From RU20A sp042610495 (lineage in GTDB: Bacteria; Pseudomonadota; Alphaproteobacteria; Rhizobiales; Rhizobiaceae), in NCBI RefSeq assembly GCF_042610495.1, contig NZ_JBHGAP010000001.1, positions 62,001 through 126,000 of the forward strand: a stretch of DNA of 64,000 bases. Reading direction: 5' to 3'. The notes beneath the pieces are model-generated. The model was not told where the DNA came from. It made no database searches and was given only the letters and a program-made list of their open reading frames with translations. Positions within the stretch are counted from its first letter, which is position 1; each line of letters opens with the position of its first letter. Shown one piece after another: positions 9,456 to 17,937 of this stretch. Both the position numbers and the translations under genes were made by a program.

Positions 9456-10034
9456 TCAGACCGGATCCTGATGGGCGGTCTCATGAAGGACGCGCGCAGG
9501 CCGCTCGGTGGCGTCGCGGCCGATTTCCGCCTTCAGCGTGATCAGATCGATGAAATGGTCGGACTGGCGGCGCAGATCATCGGCAATCATCGGCGGCTGG
9601 GTCGACATGGTCGAAACGACGGAGACCTTGCGACCACGGCGCTGAAGAGCTTCCACAAGCGTGGTAAAATCGCCATCGCCGGAAAAGATGACGAGGTGAT
9701 CGACCGTCTCTGACTGCTCCATCGCATCGATGGCGAGTTCGATATCCATGTTGCCCTTCACCTTGCGGCGGCCGAGCGAGTCCGTGAACTCCTTGGCGGG
9801 CTTCGTCACGACCTTGTAGCCGTTATAGTCGAGCCAGTCGATCAGCGGGCGGATCGAGGAATATTCCTGATCCTCGATCAGCGCCGTGTAATAATAGGCG
9901 CGCAGCAGATAACCGCGCTTCTGGAAGGCCTTCAGCAGCTTGCGATAGTCGATGTCGAACCCGAGGCTCTTGGACGCGGCGTAGAGATTCGCCCCGTCAA
10001 TAAACAATGCAATCTTTTCGCGGGGATCGAACAT
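9456..10034 (-). CDS. NYN-domain (LabA/DUF88-like) putative RNase
   Basis: 192 residues of the PIN-like NYN superfamily. Acidic metal-binding residues are visible in LFIDGANLY (D13), in NMDIELAIDA and in FSGDGDF. The GDGDFTTLVEALQRRGRKV block is a hallmark. Family members are nucleases acting on RNA. The longer open frame upstream (45 codons) has no ribosome site, whereas AGGAAGA lies just before the chosen ATG. Transcribed towards smpB and away from rpoZ. Confidence 0.88.
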   Translation of the reverse strand: MFDPREKIALFIDGANLYAASKSLGFDIDYRKLLKAFQKRGYLLRAYYYTALIEDQEYSSIRPLIDWLDYNGYKVVTKPAKEFTDSLGRRKVKGNMDIELAIDAMEQSETVDHLVIFSGDGDFTTLVEALQRRGRKVSVVSTMSTQPPMIADDLRRQSDHFIDLITLKAEIGRDATERPARVLHETAHQDPV

Positions 10035-10418
10035 CCGTCTTCCTGTCGTCTGCCTATGGCTCCTGAAGCCGGAGCCTGTAATAAATTGAAACACCCAAAA
10101 TATGTCATTTTCGAAAAGTGCTTTCCCGTCATTGACTACACCATTTGCGGGCACCTTGCACAGGCGCATTCATCATATTTCCCGACCCCATTCTTTGGAT
10201 GTTGCGACTGGATGAGGCCGGATGGCGACTGACAGAGCGCTTTCGACCGCAAAACGGCTGGAAGAAAAACTTGATATCCACCGTTTTTGCCTGTATCGCC
10301 CTGATCAATCATTCGCGACCGGAGCAGACAAGCCGCGTGCCTGCCTGCGGCCGGTCGCGCAGTCGTTTCCGATCTGGTGGCGCCAGAGGCGTTGCCCGGA
10401 GTTAGATAAGGACGTTTC
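10035..10418. other. Intergenic region between LabA-like gene and rpoZ (384 bp)
   Basis: This divergent spacer must hold promoters for both genes. The part near the LabA-like gene (10075-10200) is relatively AT-rich. I see no RNA gene, repeat or convincing small ORF. AAGGA at 10408-10412 is the rpoZ ribosome site. Confidence 0.5.
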
Positions 10419-10820
10419 ATGGCCCGCGTTACCGTCGAAGATTGCATCGACAAGGTCGACAACCGTTTCGAGCTCGTGCTGCTCGCCAGCCACCGCGCCC
10501 GTCAGATCTCGCAGGGCTCGCCGATCACCATCGACCGCGATAACGACAAGAACCCCGTCGTGGCGCTCCGTGAAATCGCCGACGAGACGCTGTCGCCCGA
10601 CGACCTCAAGGAAGACCTGATCCACTCGCTGCAGAAGCACGTGGAAGTGGACGAGCCCGAGCCCGATCCGTCGTCGCTGATCGCTGCGGCCTCCGCCGTT
10701 GCCGAAGGCGCCGAAGACGACGACCAGCCGGAAGCCATGACCTTCGACCGCATGTCGGAAGAAGAGCTTCTTGCCGGCATCGAAGGTCTCGTTCCGCCGG
10801 AAAAGAGCGACGACTACTGA
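10419..10820 (+). CDS. rpoZ: RNA polymerase omega subunit
   Basis: 133 residues. The N-terminal 60 (MARVTVEDC..., ELVLLASHRARQI) match the omega fold that chaperones the beta-prime subunit. The longer acidic C-terminal tail (DEPEPDPSS, EDDDQPEA) is usual in alphaproteobacteria. It is followed by its own terminator and then by rsh; omega contributes to the ppGpp-binding site on polymerase in proteobacteria, so the pairing fits. Confidence 0.95.
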   Translation: MARVTVEDCIDKVDNRFELVLLASHRARQISQGSPITIDRDNDKNPVVALREIADETLSPDDLKEDLIHSLQKHVEVDEPEPDPSSLIAAASAVAEGAEDDDQPEAMTFDRMSEEELLAGIEGLVPPEKSDDY

Positions 10821-10873
10821 TCTGGAGCCGGGGCCGCACGAGAGGCGGCCGGGCGTGACAGTGCATTGATCGG

Positions 10874-10913
10874 GCGCGCCAATCCCTGCCGGGGCTGGCG
10901 CGCTTTGTTTTTG
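10874..10913 (+). terminator. Intrinsic terminator after rpoZ
   Basis: An 8-bp stem (10874-10881 with 10896-10903) whose 14-base loop is itself GC-rich, followed by TTTGTTTTTG. This U-rich tail is the best in the window and separates rpoZ from rsh. Confidence 0.85.
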
Positions 10914-11016
10914 TCGTCTTCGCCGCTTGCACTGGCGGCGGGCATGGCCAAAATGAACCAAAGAGATGAGAGGCCTGCGTCGCGGATGTGGCGTTTGCCG
11001 AAGGAGTCCCCCGCGG

Positions 11017-13230
11017 ATGATGCGTCAGTACGAGCTCGTTGAGCGCGTTCAAAAATACAAGCCCGATGTCAACGAGGCTTTGCTCAACAAGGCCTATGTC
11101 TATGCCATGCAGAAGCATGGGCAGCAGAAGCGGGCGAGCGGCGATCCCTACATCTCCCATCCGCTGGAAGTGGCCGCGATCCTCACCGAGATGCATCTCG
11201 ACGAGTCGACCATCGCGGTCGCCCTTCTCCACGACACGATCGAGGACACGACCGCGACGCGTGCCGAGATCGACGAACTCTTCGGCGAGGATATCGGTGC
11301 GCTGGTCGAAGGTCTCACCAAGATCAAGAAGCTCGATCTCGTGACCAAGAAGGCGAAGCAGGCCGAGAACCTGCGCAAGCTCCTGCTCGCCATTTCCGAC
11401 GACGTGCGCGTGCTGCTCGTCAAGCTTGCCGACCGCCTGCACAACATGCGCACGCTCGACCATATGTCGCCGGAAAAGCGCGCCCGCATCTCCGAGGAGA
11501 CGATGGAGATCTATGCGCCGCTCGCCGGCCGCATGGGCATGCAGGACATGCGCGAGGAGCTGGAAAACCTCTCCTTCCGCCACATCAACCCCGAAGCCTT
11601 CGAGACCGTGACAAAGCGTCTCGACGAACTCTCCGAGCGCAACCAGGGTCTCATCAAGAAGATCGAGGACGAACTGCGCGAACTGCTGCGCGCCGAAGGA
11701 CTGGTGACGGCGCAGGTCAAGGGCCGGCAGAAGAAGCCCTATTCCGTTTTCCGCAAGATGCAGTCGAAGTCGCTTTCCTTCGAGCAGCTTTCCGACGTCT
11801 GGGGCTTCCGCATCCTCGTTGATGACGTCCCGTCCTGCTATCGCGCACTCGGCATCGTCCACACCCGCTGGCGCGTGGTGCCCGGCCGCTTCAAGGACTA
11901 TATCTCCACGCCGAAACAGAACGACTACCAGTCGATCCACACCACCATCGTCGGCCCCTCGCGCCAGCGCATCGAGCTGCAGATCCGCTCGCGCTACATG
12001 CACGAGATCGCCGAATACGGCATCGCCGCCCACACGCTCTACAAGGACGGCGAGAACAAGACGGTGGACGAGACCGGACGCGCCAAGCCGCAGTCGAACG
12101 CCTTCTCCTGGCTGCGCCGCACCATCGAGGCGCTGGCCGAAGGCGACAATCCGGAGGAGTTCCTGGAGCACACCAAGCTCGAACTCTTCCAGGATCAGGT
12201 CTTCTGCTTCACGCCGAAGGGCCAGCTGATCGCGCTGCCGCGCGGCGCGACCCCGATCGACTTTGCCTATGCGGTCCACACCAATATCGGCGACACCTGC
12301 GTCGGCGCCAAGATCAACGGCCGCATCATGCCGCTCGTCACCCGCCTCAACAATGGTGACGAAGTCGAGATCATCCGCTCCGGCATTCAGGTGCCGCCCG
12401 CCGCCTGGGAGGAGATCGTCGTCACCGGCAAGGCGCGCGCGGCCATCCGCCGCGCCACGCGTGCCGCCATCCGCAAGCAGTATTCCGGCCTCGGACACCG
12501 CATTCTGGAGCGCACCTTCGAACGCTCCGGCAAGACTTTCTCGCGCGAGGCGCTGAAGCCCGTCCTGCACCGCCTCGGCCAGAAGGATACGGAAGACGCG
12601 ATCGCCGCCGTCGGGCGCGGCGAACTCTCCTCGCTGGATGTTCTGCGCGCCATGTTCCCCGATCACCAGGACGAGCGCGTCACCGTCAAGCGCACCAATA
12701 CGGAAGGCTGGTTCAACATGCCGAGCGCGGCCGGCATTGCCTTCAAGCTGCCGGACCAGGCCAAGGACGGCACGGGCCCCAGCGCCTTGCCGATCCGCGG
12801 CCTTTCCGGCAATGCCGAGGTCACCTTCTCGCCAAGTGGTGCGGTGCCGGGCGACCGTATCGTCGGCATTATGGAAGAGGGCAAGGGCATCACCATCTAC
12901 CCCATCCAGTCCCCGAGCCTGCAAACCTTCGAGGATGAGCCGGAGCGCTGGATCGACATGCGCTGGGATCTGGACGAGGCCAACAACACCCGCTTCATGG
13001 CCCGTGTTGCCGTCTCTGCCTTGAACGAGCCCGGCAGTCTCGCCGAGATCGCCCAGGCGATCGCCACCAGCGACGTCAATATCCGCTCGCTGTCCATGGG
13101 CCGCGTCGCGGCCGATTTCAGCGAGATGCAGTTCGATCTGGAGGTCTGGGATTTGCGCCAGCTCAGCCACCTCATCACCCAGTTGCGCGAACTTCCAGCG
13201 ATCTCCGGGGTCAAGCGCGTCTTTTCGTGA
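11017..13230 (+). CDS. rsh: Bifunctional (p)ppGpp synthetase/hydrolase (RelA/SpoT homologue)
   Basis: 737 residues. Order: HD hydrolase domain (about 25-175) with H48 and an intact HD...ED motif (HDTIEDT, 72-78); synthetase domain (about 230-350); TGS domain (about 390-450); and a C-terminal ACT domain (about 660-737). The synthetase carries RFKD, the charge signature of bifunctional Rel/SpoT enzymes, not the ExDD of synthetase-only RelA. As the HD site is intact, both activities are expected. The start is the first of two adjacent ATGs, 10 bases after AAGGAG; the open frame extends 17 codons further without a ribosome site. Confidence 0.95.
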   Translation: MMRQYELVERVQKYKPDVNEALLNKAYVYAMQKHGQQKRASGDPYISHPLEVAAILTEMHLDESTIAVALLHDTIEDTTATRAEIDELFGEDIGALVEGLTKIKKLDLVTKKAKQAENLRKLLLAISDDVRVLLVKLADRLHNMRTLDHMSPEKRARISEETMEIYAPLAGRMGMQDMREELENLSFRHINPEAFETVTKRLDELSERNQGLIKKIEDELRELLRAEGLVTAQVKGRQKKPYSVFRKMQSKSLSFEQLSDVWGFRILVDDVPSCYRALGIVHTRWRVVPGRFKDYISTPKQNDYQSIHTTIVGPSRQRIELQIRSRYMHEIAEYGIAAHTLYKDGENKTVDETGRAKPQSNAFSWLRRTIEALAEGDNPEEFLEHTKLELFQDQVFCFTPKGQLIALPRGATPIDFAYAVHTNIGDTCVGAKINGRIMPLVTRLNNGDEVEIIRSGIQVPPAAWEEIVVTGKARAAIRRATRAAIRKQYSGLGHRILERTFERSGKTFSREALKPVLHRLGQKDTEDAIAAVGRGELSSLDVLRAMFPDHQDERVTVKRTNTEGWFNMPSAAGIAFKLPDQAKDGTGPSALPIRGLSGNAEVTFSPSGAVPGDRIVGIMEEGKGITIYPIQSPSLQTFEDEPERWIDMRWDLDEANNTRFMARVAVSALNEPGSLAEIAQAIATSDVNIRSLSMGRVAADFSEMQFDLEVWDLRQLSHLITQLRELPAISGVKRVFS

Positions 13231-13373
13231 TGCGGCAGCACGCTGCCGGTTCCCGCGGGAACAGGCAGCGCCGGCGCCCGGTGGCACAGCTTGGGCGAGG
13301 GGATGACGGGCGGTAGGGTCGCTGTTCGCCATTCCGGCTTGCACGCGGTGCGCTCGGCAGGGAAGGGACAACA

Positions 13374-14006
13374 ATGGGATCTGAAACGCCAATCGCCAAA
13401 AGGGCTGGCCCGGTGCGGGCATCTGCCCGGCTGTCCGGCACTTTGATTGCCCTCGGCGCCGCGCTGGTTGCCGCCGCCGTCGCGCCCGCCATGGCGGCCG
13501 ATGGCGACGAGACCTTCCTGTTCGGCGCGCCGCTCGCCCCCGGTCGTCTCGCCGCCACCTGTTTCGAGCGCCGCTATGACGAGGCGCATCTCTCCGCCCA
13601 TCCCCGCCAGAATGTCACCGCCGTCATCATCCTCGCCACGCGCGACGAATGGCAGGACGCCCCCGTGATTCTCGATCTCTCCCTGACCTTCCGCAAGACA
13701 TCCGAGCCGGTGCGACTGTCCGGCGCCTGCAGTGCGGTCGACGGCAAGGCCGATCGCCTTTCCTGCGGCATCGAATGCGATGGCGGCAGCTTCGCCTTGG
13801 AACGCGATGCGGCCGGACGCCTCTATTTCGTGCCGGGGCGCGATCTTGCGCTGTGCGGAGGAGAAGAAGAGCCGTCGCCCGGCGCGCGCATGGGTGCCGA
13901 TGACAGGCGTTTCCGGCTCGAGCCGGTTCCGGCCGCATCCTGCGCCGGCATCGCGGCCGGCGACGACATGCGCTTCAAACTGACCCGCAGCCCACCCGCA
14001 CCCTGA
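13374..14006 (+). CDS. Secreted protein of unknown function
   Basis: 210 residues. A basic N-region and hydrophobic stretch (about 20-41) ending APAMA before ADGDE look like a Sec signal peptide, so it is probably periplasmic. The mature part has seven cysteines (in CFERR, GACSA, LSCGIEC, LALCGG and SCAG), which suggests disulphides, and no motif I recognise. It lies 143 bases after rsh. No family function can be offered; it resembles proteins conserved only in rhizobia. Confidence 0.75.
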   Translation: MGSETPIAKRAGPVRASARLSGTLIALGAALVAAAVAPAMAADGDETFLFGAPLAPGRLAATCFERRYDEAHLSAHPRQNVTAVIILATRDEWQDAPVILDLSLTFRKTSEPVRLSGACSAVDGKADRLSCGIECDGGSFALERDAAGRLYFVPGRDLALCGGEEEPSPGARMGADDRRFRLEPVPAASCAGIAAGDDMRFKLTRSPPAP

Positions 14007-14075
14007 TCGCGTCGGCGTCATTCCTTACCGAATTGCATAACTCTTGGGCAGAAGAGGGCAATTTGTTAAGGCGTC

Positions 14076-14180
14076 ATGCGCAAGGCGCAGGGCTGGTTCC
14101 GCCAATCGGCGTTGGTGGAATCGATGCGATGCACCTATCTTCTGGCTCGGGAGGTAACCGAAAGAGGCTACCATGTTTGA
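14076..14180 (+). CDS. Possible 34-residue upstream ORF overlapping the DUF3563 start
   Basis: ATG at 14076 with AAGG 5 bases before it; the frame runs 34 codons and stops at 14178-14180, overlapping the next gene's start (14173) by 8 bases. This is the layout of a translationally coupled leader ORF. The peptide (ends EVTERGYHV) has no recognisable family. It may be chance; only conservation would decide. Confidence 0.3.
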   Translation: MRKAQGWFRQSALVESMRCTYLLAREVTERGYHV

Positions 14181-14325
14181 CCAGCTCAAGAAGATCCGCC
14201 GCGCTCTCCGCGTACCGTCGCCTGAAGAACGCGAACTTGCCTACCTGAACGGCGCCACCGACCGTATCGACCTGGAATACCGCCAGCGTCAGGTCGACCG
14301 CGGCATGTTCCGCCACACGTTCTGA
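14173..14325 (+). CDS. DUF3563 small protein
   Basis: A 50-residue protein. The family signature is clear: PSPEERELAYLNGATDRID followed by LEYRQRQVDRG and an aromatic-rich end. DUF3563 proteins are short, about 45-60 residues, and uncharacterised in proteobacteria. AGAGG sits 6 bases before the ATG. The predicted structure is an amphipathic helix hairpin with many charges, suggesting a protein- or membrane-surface-binding role, but that is inference. Confidence 0.85.
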   Translation: MFDQLKKIRRALRVPSPEERELAYLNGATDRIDLEYRQRQVDRGMFRHTF

Positions 14326-14651
14326 TCAGGACGGTCGCAAGCGGCAAGCCTGCCATGCGCTGTGTGCATGGCGGGAGATGAAAGACGAAATGTCCCGCCC
14401 GTTTCACCGGTGTGCCATGAGGGCACGGTATCGGCGGGCAGGTGAGGGGAACGCGACGACATCGAGCGCTCCGTCCCCATTGCAGAAATGGCGCGACACA
14501 AGGCGTGTGGCGCCCCAGGGCCTTGCAAATGTGCGCAGGCCCTAGCCAGTGCCCCGAAGCCGGCCTATGTCTGGCCTTCCGAAGCATCCTCCTCCCACAT
14601 GCATTCGGCAGGCAAGATGAAAAGGCCCGGCGGGCAGGGGCAAGTTGCAGC
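14326..14651. other. Intergenic region before acpS (326 bp)
   Basis: It contains a 7-bp hairpin (14352-14358 with 14366-14372) just after the DUF3563 gene, without a U-tract. Several other short GC-rich inverted repeats follow, with no supported gene. As I recall, many rhizobia have pdxJ upstream of acpS; no trace of pdxJ is seen here. Confidence 0.45.
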
Positions 14652-15071
14652 ATGATTATCGGCATCGGCAGCGATCTCATCGACATCAGGCGCGTCGAGA
14701 AGTCACTCGAACGCTTCGGCGAGCGCTTTACCCACCGATGCTTCACCGAGGTCGAAATCCGCAAATCCGAGGCGCGCAAGAACCGCGCTGCCTCCTACGC
14801 GAAGCGTTTCGCCGCCAAGGAAGCCTGTTCCAAGGCGCTCGGCACCGGCCTTTCGCAAGGCGTCTTCTGGCGCGACATGGGCGTCGTCAACCTGCCGGGC
14901 GGCAAGCCCACCATGGCGCTGACGGGTGGGGCGGCCGCGCGGCTTGCCGCAATGACGCCGGAAAATCATGTCAGCCGCATTCACCTGACCATCACCGACG
15001 ACTTTCCGCTCGCGCAGGCCTTCGTGATTATTGAGGCGCTGCCCGTTGCTCCGGCCGAAGGAAGCGGTTAG
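14652..15071 (+). CDS. acpS: Holo-[acyl-carrier-protein] synthase
   Basis: 139 residues. It transfers 4'-phosphopantetheine from CoA to acyl carrier protein. The two family motifs are present: GIGSDLIDIRRVE at the N-terminus (metal-binding Asp) and FAAKEACSKALGTG with the Glu-Lys pair. The open frame reaches 70 codons further upstream, but the conserved MIIGIGSD start is standard. It is the first gene of the acpS-lepB-rnc-era cluster. Confidence 0.96.
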   Translation: MIIGIGSDLIDIRRVEKSLERFGERFTHRCFTEVEIRKSEARKNRAASYAKRFAAKEACSKALGTGLSQGVFWRDMGVVNLPGGKPTMALTGGAAARLAAMTPENHVSRIHLTITDDFPLAQAFVIIEALPVAPAEGSG

Positions 15072-15166
15072 AGCAAAATCCATCATTGGCGGACCGGCCG
15101 GCCTTGCCGCGCCCGTTCGCCTTCGGGTGTTTTTCGCCCTTTGAGATCACGAAGGAAACGACGCGC

Positions 15167-15910
15167 GTGACAGAGAAGACGCAAGCCAAGCAGAGCGGTC
15201 TGTGGGAAAATGTGAAGGTCATCGTGCAGGCGCTCCTGCTGGCGGTGGTGATCCGCACGCTGCTGTTCCAGCCTTTCACCATTCCCTCGGGCTCGATGAT
15301 GCCGACGCTCCTGGTTGGCGACTACATCTTCGTCAACAAGTTCGCTTACGGCTACTCGAAGTACTCGCTGCCGTTCTCGCCCGACATCTTCTCCGGCCGC
15401 CTGTTCGGCTCGGACCCGAAGCGCGGCGACATCGTTGTCTTCCGTTTCCCGCCGAACCCCGACATCGACTACATCAAGCGCGTCGTCGGCCTGCCGGGCG
15501 ATCGCGTGCAGGTGCGCGACAGCATTCTCTACATCAACGACCAGCCGGTTCCGCGCGTCGCCGACGGCGCCTTCCGCGCCGACGACCAATATGACACCGG
15601 CGCCGACGTGCCGGTCTACAAGGAGACCTTCGACACCGGCGTCTCCTTCGACACGCTCGACCAGTATCCCGACAGCCGCGGCGACAACACCCGCGAATTC
15701 CTCGTGCCGCCGGGCCATTACTTCATGATGGGCGACAACCGCGACAACTCCGCCGACAGCCGCTTCGACGTCGGCTTCGTGCCGGCCGAAAACCTGGTCG
15801 GCCGTGCCAGCCTGATCTTCTTCTCGCTGGGTGGCGGTACCTCGTTCCGCGAAATCTGGAAGTGGCCGGCGAACCTGCGTTACGACCGCATCTTCAAGGG
15901 CGTCGAATGA
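15167..15910 (+). CDS. lepB: Signal peptidase I
   Basis: 247 residues from a GTG start 10 bases after GAAGGA; an ATG 27 codons upstream lacks a ribosome site and would add a non-homologous stretch. One N-terminal membrane segment (about 17-34) anchors the periplasmic protease. The catalytic dyad is S43 in PSGSMMPT and K104 in DYIKRVVGLPGD; the later box GDNRDNSADSR is intact. It removes Sec and Tat signal peptides. The stop overlaps the rnc start by ATGA. Confidence 0.95.
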   Translation: MTEKTQAKQSGLWENVKVIVQALLLAVVIRTLLFQPFTIPSGSMMPTLLVGDYIFVNKFAYGYSKYSLPFSPDIFSGRLFGSDPKRGDIVVFRFPPNPDIDYIKRVVGLPGDRVQVRDSILYINDQPVPRVADGAFRADDQYDTGADVPVYKETFDTGVSFDTLDQYPDSRGDNTREFLVPPGHYFMMGDNRDNSADSRFDVGFVPAENLVGRASLIFFSLGGGTSFREIWKWPANLRYDRIFKGVE

Positions 15911-16617
15911 AGAAGCCGCGGCCGCCGATTGCGGAGGTTCGCGCCGCTGTCGAGGCGCTGGTCGGTTACGAATTCACCGACAAGGAGCGCCTCGACCGGG
16001 CGCTCACCCATTCCAGCGCCAAGCCCCAGAAGGGGTCGAACTACGAGCGCATGGAGTTTCTCGGCGACCGGGTGCTCGGCCTCGTGATCGCCGAACTCCT
16101 GTTCCGCAGCTACGGCCAGGCCCGCGAAGGCGAGCTTTCCGTCCGCTTCAACCAGCTGGTCAGCGCCGAAACCTGCGCCGAGGTCTCCGATGATCTCGGC
16201 CTGCACGCCTTCATCCGCACCGGCGCCGATGTGAAGAAGCTCACCGGCAAGGCGATGCTGAACGTGCGCGCCGACGTAGTGGAATCGTTGATCGCCGCCA
16301 TCTACCTCGATGGCGGGCTGGAGGCTGCGCGGACATTCGTCCTCAAAATGTGGTCGGACAAGGCCCTGAAGGCCGGCAATGCCCGCCGCGACGCCAAGAC
16401 CGAGCTGCAGGAGTGGACGCATGCGAAATTCGCGACCACGCCGCGCTACCGAATCGACGACCGCAGCGGCCCGGACCACGACCCCGTTTTCACCGTGACG
16501 GTCGAGGTCGATGGCATCGCGCCCGAAACCGGCACCGATCGCTCCCGCCGCGCCGCTGAGCAGCAGGCCGCGACGAAGCTTCTGGAGCGCGAAGGCGTCT
16601 GGAAGCCCGGCGCCTGA
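15907..16617 (+). CDS. rnc: Ribonuclease III
   Basis: 236 residues. It processes double-stranded RNA such as rRNA precursors. The catalytic signature ERMEFLGDRVLGL gives E50 and D54. The C-terminal third (about 165-236) is a double-stranded RNA-binding domain ending GTDRSRRAAEQQAATKLL. The start overlaps the lepB stop (ATGA), so the two are translationally coupled, an arrangement typical of rhizobia. Confidence 0.96.
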   Translation: MKKPRPPIAEVRAAVEALVGYEFTDKERLDRALTHSSAKPQKGSNYERMEFLGDRVLGLVIAELLFRSYGQAREGELSVRFNQLVSAETCAEVSDDLGLHAFIRTGADVKKLTGKAMLNVRADVVESLIAAIYLDGGLEAARTFVLKMWSDKALKAGNARRDAKTELQEWTHAKFATTPRYRIDDRSGPDHDPVFTVTVEVDGIAPETGTDRSRRAAEQQAATKLLEREGVWKPGA

Positions 16618-16692
16618 AAAGCCTTCAACGATTTGGCCACCTGCTGCCCGTCGCCGCAATGATGCGTGCGTCCGGCGCGCCGGCCTGATAAG

Positions 16693-17634
16693 ATGGACCC
16701 CATGACCGAAAACACCGAAATCTCCGGCGCCAGCAATCCGCCGACCCGCTCTGGCTTCGTCGCGCTGATCGGCGCCACCAATGCCGGCAAATCCACCCTC
16801 GTCAACCATCTGGTCGGCGCCAAGGTCTCGATCGTCAGCCACAAGGTGCAGACGACCCGCGCCATCGTGCGCGGCATCGCGATCCACGACAACGCCCAGA
16901 TCGTCTTCATGGACACGCCCGGCATTTTCAAGCCGCGCCGCCGCCTCGACCGCGCCATGGTCACCACCGCCTGGGGTGGCGCCAAGGATGCCGATGTCAT
17001 CCTGCTTTTGATCGACAGCGAACGCGCCTTGACCGGCGATGTCCAGCAGATCCTCGAGGGTCTGAAGGAGGTCAAGCAGCCGAAGATCCTGGCGCTGAAC
17101 AAGATCGACCGCGTGCGCCCCGAAGACCTGTTGAAGCTCGCCGCCGCCGCCAACGAGGCCGTCCCCTTCGAGCGCACCTTCATGATCTCGGCGACCACGG
17201 GCTCGGGCTGCAAGGACCTCATGGATTACCTCGCCGCCAAACTGCCGGAGGGCCCCTGGTACTACCCGGAAGACCAGATCTCCGATCTGCCCATGCGACA
17301 GCTCGCCGCCGAGATCACCCGCGAAAAACTGTTCCTGCGCCTCCACCAGGAGCTTCCCTATTCCTCCCACGTCGAGACGGAAAAGTGGGAAGAGCGCAAG
17401 GACGGCTCGGTGCGCATCGAGCAGGTCATCTATGTCGAGCGCGACAGCCAGAAGAAGATCGCCCTCGGCAAGAACGGCGAAGCGATCAAATCCATCTCCA
17501 TGGCATCGCGCCGCGAAATCTCCGAGATCCTCGAACAACCCGTCCACCTCTTCCTCTTCGTGAAGGTCCGCGAAAATTGGGGCGACGACCCCGAACGCTT
17601 CCGCGAAATGGGGCTCGACTTCCCGACGGGGTGA
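16693..17634 (+). CDS. era: GTPase Era
   Basis: 313 residues. Ras-like GTPase domain with G1 GATNAGKST, G3 DTPG and G4 NKID, followed by a KH RNA-binding domain with GKNGEAIKSI. Era acts in 16S rRNA maturation and 30S assembly. ATGs at 16693 and 16702 are both possible; neither has a strong ribosome site, and the nine-codon extension further upstream is unlikely. In the rhizobia I know recO follows directly, but here recO is 6.5 kb away. Confidence 0.95.
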   Translation: MDPMTENTEISGASNPPTRSGFVALIGATNAGKSTLVNHLVGAKVSIVSHKVQTTRAIVRGIAIHDNAQIVFMDTPGIFKPRRRLDRAMVTTAWGGAKDADVILLLIDSERALTGDVQQILEGLKEVKQPKILALNKIDRVRPEDLLKLAAAANEAVPFERTFMISATTGSGCKDLMDYLAAKLPEGPWYYPEDQISDLPMRQLAAEITREKLFLRLHQELPYSSHVETEKWEERKDGSVRIEQVIYVERDSQKKIALGKNGEAIKSISMASRREISEILEQPVHLFLFVKVRENWGDDPERFREMGLDFPTG

Positions 17635-17670
17635 GGGGCGTTGAGGGAGGATGCGATCGTCGCGTCCTCC

Positions 17671-17799
17671 GTTATCCCGCACCTGGTGCGGGATCCAGCC
17701 AGCTCGCGCCTGCGGGCTGAAAAGAGATGCTAGTTATGAAGACGAATCTACCGCGCGATAGACATCGCGCGCTGGATGCCGGATCGAGTCCGGCATGAC
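17671..17799. repeat. Paired palindromic intergenic element (class 2)
   Basis: Two inverted arms, 17671-17699 and 17771-17799, share the outer sequences GTTAT/GTCAT and ATCCAGC. Each arm folds on itself: ATCCCGCAC-ctg-GTGCGGGAT (17674-17694) and ATGCCGGA-tcgag-TCCGGCAT (17776-17796). The stems differ in sequence but stay paired. Similar elements are common in Rhizobiales intergenic DNA. The rest of the 303-bp gap to the next gene holds nothing I can name. Confidence 0.75.
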
Positions 17800-17937
17800 G
17801 ACAGGTCTTTGGTCGCCTCCCGCCACCGTCCGCTTTCCCTGAACGGTCTGTCGCTATCTCCCCGTCTTCCGTGAACAATCGTGCCATGCGACAAGCCATG
17901 CGAAGCCCCTGCGGGCGCCGTTTACGGGAGTAAATCC

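Noticed and set aside
10606..13422. 938-codon open frame antisense to rsh
   Set aside because: It mirrors the third-position GC of rsh, has no family features, and is Arg/Ala/Gly-rich low complexity. The same applies to long antisense frames opposite rnc-era (15880-17682), tex (21013-22818), epimerase/recO (23025-24908) and DUF2339 (25327-27477).
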